Shown here: piece after piece, positions 58,400 through 64,000 of the stretch
Layout of the letters: every line of letters starts with the position of its first letter
Numbering within the stretch: the stretch's first letter is position 1
NCBI RefSeq assembly: GCF_001679485.1
Contig: NZ_LZOZ01000014.1
Span: 356,461-420,460, forward strand
Origin: Haemophilus sp. CCUG 60358
GTDB taxonomy: Bacteria; Pseudomonadota; Gammaproteobacteria; Enterobacterales; Pasteurellaceae
Direction of reading: 5' to 3'
DNA length: 64,000 nucleotides
Notes under the pieces: generated by a model
Told to the model about the DNA's origin: nothing
Databases searched by the model: none
Seen by the model: only the letters and a program-made list of their open reading frames with translations
Position numbers and translations under genes: made by a program

Positions 58400-59959
58400 T
58401 TACTCCCACTCGATCGTTGCTGGGGGTTTTCCGCTGATGTCGTACACCACGCGGGAAATGCCGTTTACTTCGTTGATGATACGGTTAGATACTTTACCTA
58501 ATAAATCATAAGGCAAGTGAGCCCAATGTGCGGTCATAAAATCGATGGTTTCTACCGCACGTAGTGAGATAACCCAATCGTATTTACGGCCATCGCCCAT
58601 CACACCTACAGATTTCACTGGTAAGAATACGCTGAAGGCTTGGCTGGTTTTTTCATACCAACCGCTATTGCGCAATTCTTCGATAAAGATTGCATCTGCA
58701 CGGCGTAATAAATCGCAGTATTCTTTTTTGACTTCGCCTAATACACGGACGCCTAAACCTGGACCAGGGAATGGGTGGCGGTTGATCATTTCAGCCGGTA
58801 AGCCTAATGCTAAACCGATTTTACGTACTTCATCTTTAAATAATTCACGTAAAGGTTCAACTAAGCCAAGTTTCATATAGTCTGGTAAGCCACCTACGTT
58901 GTGGTGTGATTTAATCACATGTGCTTTACCGGTTTTGCTTGCTGCAGATTCGATGACATCAGGGTAGATCGTACCTTGTGCCAACCATTTCACATTAGTG
59001 AGTTTTTTCGATTCATCATCGAATACATCTACGAACACTTTACCGATAATTTTGCGTTTTGCTTCAGGATCCGATACGCCAGCAAGTTCGCCTAAGAAAC
59101 GACTTTCAGCATCAACACGGGTAATGTTCAAGCCAAATTTATCGCCAAACATTTCCATGACTTGATCGCCTTCGTGTAAGCGGAGTAAACCGTTATCCAC
59201 GAATACGCAGTGTAAGTTTTTGCCGATGGCACGGTGTAAAAGTAATGCAACTACAGAAGAGTCCACACCACCAGATAAACCTAAAATCACTTCATCATCG
59301 CCCACTTGCTCTTTAATACGAGCAATGGCATCTTCGATAATGTTTTCTGCTGTCCATTTGGTTTCGCAACCACAAATGTTCACCACGAAATTCATCAATA
59401 ATTCCAAGCCTTTTTTGGTATGGGTTACTTCAGGGTGGAATTGTACGCCGTAGAAACGACGATTTTCGTCAGACATTGCCGCAATTGGGCAGGTTGGAGT
59501 CGTACCGGTAACTTGGAAGTTTTCAGGTAAGCGCGTTACTTTATCGCCATGACTCATCCATACATCTAATTTGCTATCGCCATCATTTAAATGAGCGAAA
59601 AGTGCGGTTGGATTATCCATTAAAACAGAGGCATAGCCGAATTCACGATGATCTGAGGTTTCAGTTAAACCACCAAGTTGCATCGCCATGGTTTGCATAC
59701 CGTAACAAATACCCAATACAGGAACGCCAGCATTAAATACATATTCAGGAGCACGCGGGCTGTTTTCTTCCGTGGTACTTTCAGGACCACCAGAAAGAAT
59801 AATACCGTCTGGATTAAATTCACGGATTTGTTCTTCAGTCACATCCCACGCCCAAAGTTCGCAGTACACACCGATTTCACGCACACGACGTGCAATCAGT
59901 TGAGTATATTGTGAACCGAAGTCGAGGATCAGGATTTTATGGTTGTGGATGTTTGTCAT
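58400..59959 (-). CDS. guaA: GMP synthase (glutamine-hydrolysing)
   Basis: GuaA converts XMP to GMP with glutamine and ATP. The 519-residue protein has an N-terminal glutamine amidotransferase domain with nucleophile C85 ([12 protein letters not shown]) and the His-Glu pair in QFHPEVTHT, an ATP pyrophosphatase domain with P-loop [11 protein letters not shown], and the C-terminal dimerisation domain ending PATIEWE. It is the last gene of the guaB operon. Its Shine-Dalgarno (AGAG) overlaps the stop codon of the small ORF upstream, only 8 bases away. Confidence 0.97.
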   Translation of the reverse strand: MTNIHNHKILILDFGSQYTQLIARRVREIGVYCELWAWDVTEEQIREFNPDGIILSGGPESTTEENSPRAPEYVFNAGVPVLGICYGMQTMAMQLGGLTETSDHREFGYASVLMDNPTALFAHLNDGDSKLDVWMSHGDKVTRLPENFQVTGTTPTCPIAAMSDENRRFYGVQFHPEVTHTKKGLELLMNFVVNICGCETKWTAENIIEDAIARIKEQVGDDEVILGLSGGVDSSVVALLLHRAIGKNLHCVFVDNGLLRLHEGDQVMEMFGDKFGLNITRVDAESRFLGELAGVSDPEAKRKIIGKVFVDVFDDESKKLTNVKWLAQGTIYPDVIESAASKTGKAHVIKSHHNVGGLPDYMKLGLVEPLRELFKDEVRKIGLALGLPAEMINRHPFPGPGLGVRVLGEVKKEYCDLLRRADAIFIEELRNSGWYEKTSQAFSVFLPVKSVGVMGDGRKYDWVISLRAVETIDFMTAHWAHLPYDLLGKVSNRIINEVNGISRVVYDISGKPPATIEWE

Positions 59960-59967
59960 TTTTTTCT

Positions 59968-60378
59968 CTAAATTGTATTAATTTTCTTCAGTGGAAAGAT
60001 ATATACTTTGCGGTTATTTCCATTTTTATCTTTCTGAGCTTTCTTAATAATCGGACCTGCTAATGTAACAACCCCCTCATAAATATATGAATTAGGTGCG
60101 TCATTTTCGAATAAGTGTAGAGTAACATTATTACTATCTGATTCCGATAAAGTTTTATTTTGAGAGCTTAAGGTTTGATCGCCAGTTAATCCCATCCCAG
60201 TTAAATATAAAATATCATTTTCCCAGTAATTGATATATGTCTGTTGTCCATAAGTTTTGGTAACTAAAACAAGAGTTTTTGTTTCTAGAGATCTTCTCAT
60301 GCCACCTTGAGTTGAACATTTAAAAATATCACATAGTTCTTGGTTAGTTATTTTTTGTTTAACATTAGGGAGATGCAT
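59968..60378 (-). CDS. Orphan SRA-like/HNH-associated N-terminal domain protein inside guaBA
   Basis: A 136-residue protein wedged between guaB (17 bases) and guaA (8 bases). It carries GGMRRS (25-30), [12 protein letters not shown] (59-70), QNKTLSES (73-80), LHLFE (87-91), [11 protein letters not shown] (98-108) and RKVYIFPL (123-130). From memory these blocks form the N-terminal, SRA/modified-DNA-reader-like module of many HNH endonucleases of the McrA type. Here the protein ends right after this module, with no HNH domain. It is AT-rich (28% GC in a sampled line against 47% in guaB), suggesting acquisition. It could be a restriction remnant or a stand-alone reader; function unproven. Confidence 0.8.
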   Translation of the reverse strand: MHLPNVKQKITNQELCDIFKCSTQGGMRRSLETKTLVLVTKTYGQQTYINYWENDILYLTGMGLTGDQTLSSQNKTLSESDSNNVTLHLFENDAPNSYIYEGVVTLAGPIIKKAQKDKNGNNRKVYIFPLKKINTI

Positions 60379-60395
60379 ATAAAATACCTTTTGTT

Positions 60396-61859
60396 TTAAC
60401 CCATGCGATAGTTTGGCGCTTCTTTAGTGATAGTTACATCGTGAACATGGCTTTCTTTAATACCTGCACCACTGATGCGAACGAATTCTGCTTTCGTACG
60501 TAATTCTTCGATGGTTGCGCAGCCAGTTAAGCCCATGCAAGAACGTAAGCCACCCATTTGTTGGTGGATAATTTCTTTTAAGTAACCTTTGTATGGAATA
60601 CGGCCTTCGATACCTTCTGGTACGAGTTTGTCTGCCGCGTTATCAGATTGGAAATAACGGTCTGATGAGCCTTTCGCCATGGCACCTAATGAACCCATAC
60701 CACGGTAAGATTTAAATGCACGACCTTGGTAAAGTTCGATTTCACCCGGTGCTTCTTCAGTACCGGCAAACATAGAGCCAACCATTACACAGCTTGCGCC
60801 TGCAGCGATAGCTTTTGCGATATCACCAGAGAAACGAATACCACCGTCAGCGATAACTGGAATACCACGATCTTTTAATGCCGCAGCGGCATCTGCGATA
60901 GCAGTGATTTGTGGGACACCTACACCAGTCACGATACGAGTGGTACAAATAGAGCCAGGGCCGATACCTACTTTCACTGCGCTTGCGCCTGCATCAGCTA
61001 ATGCGATTGCACCTTCAGCCGTTGCAACGTTACCCGCAACGATAGGTAAGTTTGGATATTTTGCGCGAGTTTCACGAACGCGTTGTAATACGCCTTCTGA
61101 ATGACCGTGAGAAGAGTCGATTAACAATACATCTACGCCCGCTTTCACTAATGCATCAATACGTTCTTCGTTACCTGGACCAGCACCGACAGCCGCCCCT
61201 ACACGTAAACGACCAAATTCATCTTTACATGCGTTTGGTTTTTGTTCCGCTTTTTGGAAGTCTTTAACGGTGATCATGCCTTTTAATTTGAAAGCATCAT
61301 CTACAACAAGTACTTTCTCAACGCGGTTTTGATGCATTAATTCTAAAATTGTTTCACGGCTTGCACCTTCTTTTACGGTGACTAAGTCTTCTTTTTTCGT
61401 CATTAATTGTGAAACGGTTTTACTTAAATCTTTTACGAAACGCGTGTCGCGGCCAGTGATGATACCAATTAAGTTATTTTCAGTATCGACAACAGGGTAG
61501 CCTGCGAAGCCGTTTTTCTTCACCATTTCAGCAAGTGCTGCAAGGGTTAAATCTGGCGAAACAGTGACAGGTTCAGAAACGATACCACTTTCGAATTTTT
61601 TCACTTTACGAACACGATCCGCTTGGCGTTCGATCGTCATATTTTTGTGAATAAAGCCGATGCCGCCTTCTTGTGCTAAAGAGATTGCTAATTTGGTTTC
61701 TGTGACAGTATCCATTGCAGCAGAAAGCATCGGAATATTTAAGCGAATTTCTTTGGTGAGATGAGTTGAGAGGTTGGCAGTGTTCGGAAGAACAGTTGAA
61801 TGAGCTGGGACGAGTAGAACGTCGTCAAAAGTCAGAGCTTCTTGTTTGATTCTAAGCAT
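60396..61859 (-). CDS. guaB: IMP dehydrogenase
   Basis: GuaB oxidises IMP to XMP with NAD+, the committed step of GMP synthesis. The 487-residue protein begins [19 protein letters not shown], has the paired CBS domains (about 93-205), and the catalytic loop [15 protein letters not shown] with C305. The flap and C-terminal [11 protein letters not shown] are intact. Its own promoter lies just upstream, divergent from birA. Confidence 0.98.
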   Translation of the reverse strand: MLRIKQEALTFDDVLLVPAHSTVLPNTANLSTHLTKEIRLNIPMLSAAMDTVTETKLAISLAQEGGIGFIHKNMTIERQADRVRKVKKFESGIVSEPVTVSPDLTLAALAEMVKKNGFAGYPVVDTENNLIGIITGRDTRFVKDLSKTVSQLMTKKEDLVTVKEGASRETILELMHQNRVEKVLVVDDAFKLKGMITVKDFQKAEQKPNACKDEFGRLRVGAAVGAGPGNEERIDALVKAGVDVLLIDSSHGHSEGVLQRVRETRAKYPNLPIVAGNVATAEGAIALADAGASAVKVGIGPGSICTTRIVTGVGVPQITAIADAAAALKDRGIPVIADGGIRFSGDIAKAIAAGASCVMVGSMFAGTEEAPGEIELYQGRAFKSYRGMGSLGAMAKGSSDRYFQSDNAADKLVPEGIEGRIPYKGYLKEIIHQQMGGLRSCMGLTGCATIEELRTKAEFVRISGAGIKESHVHDVTITKEAPNYRMG

Positions 61860-61906
61860 GGCAATATCTCGCTGTTAAAAATTGTGTCAAAAAATATTGC
61901 GGCGAG

Positions 61907-61934
61907 ATTATACAGATTTTTCATGTGGTTGAAA
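61907..61934 (-). promoter_or_regulatory. guaB promoter
   Basis: On the minus strand TTTCAA (61934-61929), a 16-base spacer and a perfect TATAAT (61912-61907), followed by a G/C-rich stretch CTCGCCGC as at growth-rate-controlled promoters. It lies 48 bases before the guaB start. Confidence 0.65.
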
Positions 61935-61980
61935 ATGAATTTTTTCGCTTTTATGGTAAGATTTGCCAAGGTTTTTATAA

Positions 61981-62907
<927 letters not shown>

Positions 62908-62940
62908 AAAAAGTGCGGTCAAAATCAGCCGCACTTTTTA
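62908..62940. terminator. Terminator after birA (imperfect uptake-signal dyad)
   Basis: AAAAAGTGCGG / CCGCACTTTTT around a 10-base loop; left core exact (62911-62919), right arm reads GCCGCACTT. It lies between convergent genes. Confidence 0.85.
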
Positions 62941-62948
62941 GATGTATG

Positions 62949-63770
62949 CTAAACCACTTTCTGAATAAGCACTGAAATGTCATCTGCAAATTTTTCATCT
63001 CTTGCCATTTTCTCAATTTCCTCAGCAGAATATTTTTCACCGTCATACACAGCAACAATACTGATATCATTAGGTTGCAAGAAATGCGTTTCACCGAATT
63101 CAGTATAACGGGTGGCGCCAATACTAATAATCGCTAGTTTCGGATAGTTTGCTTGCTCTAATAAAGAAGCAATATGATTCATTGGTCCCTCATCGGGTTG
63201 ATTATTCATTCTATCGACGATCCAATCTAATAATTGTTGGTGGAAATAGCTATAACCAATAGCAGGACTGTCAATACCATACGTATTGAGCTCGCTATTT
63301 CTTTTATGGAAGCAAGCGATACGATATTGATCAATGTCACTTCCCTTAATAAAGGAAGAAAGTGGAATAAGTTTTGATGAAATACCTTTACTTGCTGCGC
63401 CCCAGTTTTTCTTTTCGCAGATTTTTTTTGTATTAGGACGACGAATAGAGCAGTCATTATAGGCGGCAAAATAGCGCGGAATAATTTTTTCAACTTGCTT
63501 TCCTTTATAGATAAGATCACAAATAAGTGCAATTTCAGGCTCAATTTGCAGATTATCAGCACCTTGTAGAAAATTAATTTGATTGTGACTTAAAGGAAAG
63601 GTAGAAAGAAAGCCAGCTTTTTCGCTTGGCACATAAAACGGGAAAATCGCTTTGGGTTGAATGGCATTTTCTGTTTTTACTTGAGTGAAATCAGCCGCCT
63701 CGCCTGCTTGCTCTAAATGACCTGCGAAATTTCCTGCCACACCGAAACCAATCATTTGCTCAAAATTCAT
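62949..63770 (-). CDS. DUF5718-like protein, uncharacterised
   Basis: A 273-residue cytosolic protein from ATG 63770 (MNFEQMIGFGVAGNFAGHLEQ), with GAGGT 5 bases upstream. I believe it is of the DUF5718 family. The block QIEPEIALICDLIY followed by AAYNDCSIR and KKNWGAASKGIS recalls the metal-binding and NDxSxR regions of fumarylacetoacetate hydrolase-fold enzymes, but this is an impression from motif order only. It is convergent with birA and divergent from the rRNA operon. Confidence 0.75.
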   Translation of the reverse strand: MNFEQMIGFGVAGNFAGHLEQAGEAADFTQVKTENAIQPKAIFPFYVPSEKAGFLSTFPLSHNQINFLQGADNLQIEPEIALICDLIYKGKQVEKIIPRYFAAYNDCSIRRPNTKKICEKKNWGAASKGISSKLIPLSSFIKGSDIDQYRIACFHKRNSELNTYGIDSPAIGYSYFHQQLLDWIVDRMNNQPDEGPMNHIASLLEQANYPKLAIISIGATRYTEFGETHFLQPNDISIVAVYDGEKYSAEEIEKMARDEKFADDISVLIQKVV

Positions 63771-63894
63771 AAATACCTCGTTAAAATGCTTACTCTTTGG
63801 AGGTAATTTACCTTGAATATTGAACAAAGACAATTCACTTTGATGATTAAATCATCAGGTAATCAAAAAATTGAACTTTTTTGTAAAAAAGCAC

Positions 63895-63923
63895 TTGCAA
63901 AGAATTCTGAAAGTCCTATAATA
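63895..63923 (+). promoter_or_regulatory. Ribosomal RNA operon promoter
   Basis: TTGCAA (63895-63900), exactly 17 bases, TATAAT (63918-63923), then the G/C-rich discriminator ACGCCCC. Upstream (63855-63890) is an A/T-rich UP-element-like region. This is the arrangement of a strong, ppGpp/DksA-sensitive rrn promoter; dksA itself lies elsewhere in this window. Confidence 0.85.
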
Positions 63924-63934
63924 CGCCCCACACA

Positions 63935-63979
63935 ACGACGCGCTGTTGTGACTCTTAAGAAAAAAACTGATGCGTCGTT
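63935..63979 (+). other. rrn leader stem
   Basis: AACGACGC (63935-63942) pairs with GCGTCGTT (63972-63979) upstream of boxA, a leader hairpin of the boxB type seen in rrn antitermination regions. Confidence 0.6.
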
Positions 63980-63985
63980 ATTTTT

Positions 63986-63998
63986 TGCTCTTTAACAA
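63986..63998 (+). promoter_or_regulatory. rrn boxA antitermination site
   Basis: TGCTCTTTAACAA is identical to the boxA of E. coli rRNA leaders, the NusB/S10 loading site. A 16S rRNA gene is expected shortly after the window ends. Confidence 0.9.
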
Positions 63999-64000
63999 TA

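Noticed and set aside
63813..63995. A 60-codon plus-strand open frame at the window end
   Set aside because: It runs through the rrn promoter, discriminator and leader; no family resemblance and no reason to call it a gene.

Overview
The window is a Pasteurellaceae chromosome segment, most like Haemophilus and probably H. parainfluenzae or a close relative. The main evidence is the 9-base DNA uptake signal core AAGTGCGGT (or its complement), which I located by eye at about 44 positions on both strands, often as facing pairs that form terminators. Other support comes from about 40% GC by sampling, a competence-type CRP-S site before rec2, and gene groups in the order I recall from H. influenzae Rd (fdhD-fdxGHI-fdhE-rimI-holD-rsmC; uvrD-dppBCDF; sotB/AsmA-like/dcd/udk next to afu; hitABC). 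The species call is an inference; no 16S sequence is inside the window.

Layout. 1-2.1 kb: 3' end of hrpA, then an AT-rich coiled-coil/membrane protein of unknown function. 2.2-4.7 kb (minus): folK, pcnB (apparently starting at an AUU codon) and dksA. 4.9-13.8 kb (plus): rec2 (DNA uptake channel), msbA, lpxK, a YcaR-like small protein and kdsB (lipid A/Kdo supply and export), uvrC, and a TerC-type membrane protein. 13.8-17.5 kb (minus): the ferric-iron importer hitABC under a Fur-like box. 17.7-22.5 kb (plus): gshF, ybeZ-ybeY and a HAD phosphatase. 22.5-24.7 kb (minus): serC-hisC. 24.9-28.4 kb: tmaR (yeeX), a PEBP-family protein, rsmC, a lipoprotein, holD and rimI. 28.4-35.2 kb: the complete respiratory formate dehydrogenase set, fdxG-fdxH-fdxI and fdhE on minus and fdhD divergent on plus; fdxG carries an in-frame selenocysteine UGA. 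35.3-37.3 kb: a GT8 glycosyltransferase and an orphan AfuA-like binding protein. 37.5-43.7 kb (plus): uvrD (LexA-like box) and dppBCDF without its binding protein. 43.7-47.3 kb (minus): udk-dcd-AsmA-like-sotB. 47.5-52.8 kb (plus): an expanded afu locus with two tandem binding proteins, afuB and afuC. 52.9-58.3 kb: a Gcr-family membrane protein, metR-azlC-azlD, a small membrane protein and an AEC transporter. 58.4-61.9 kb (minus): guaB and guaA with an AT-rich orphan ORF between them that resembles the reader domain of HNH restriction proteins. 62.0-63.8 kb: birA and a DUF5718-like protein. The last 110 bases are a ribosomal RNA operon promoter and leader ending in boxA, so a 16S gene should begin just beyond the window.

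How it fits together. Most of the window is conserved core genome: envelope lipid synthesis, DNA repair and uptake, iron import, thiol and purine metabolism, and anaerobic formate respiration. Likely accessory or recently changed parts are the AT-rich ORFs at 924-2096, 35319-36239 and 59968-60378, and the AT-rich second binding protein and permease of the afu locus. I found no insertion sequence, prophage, CRISPR array or tRNA gene.
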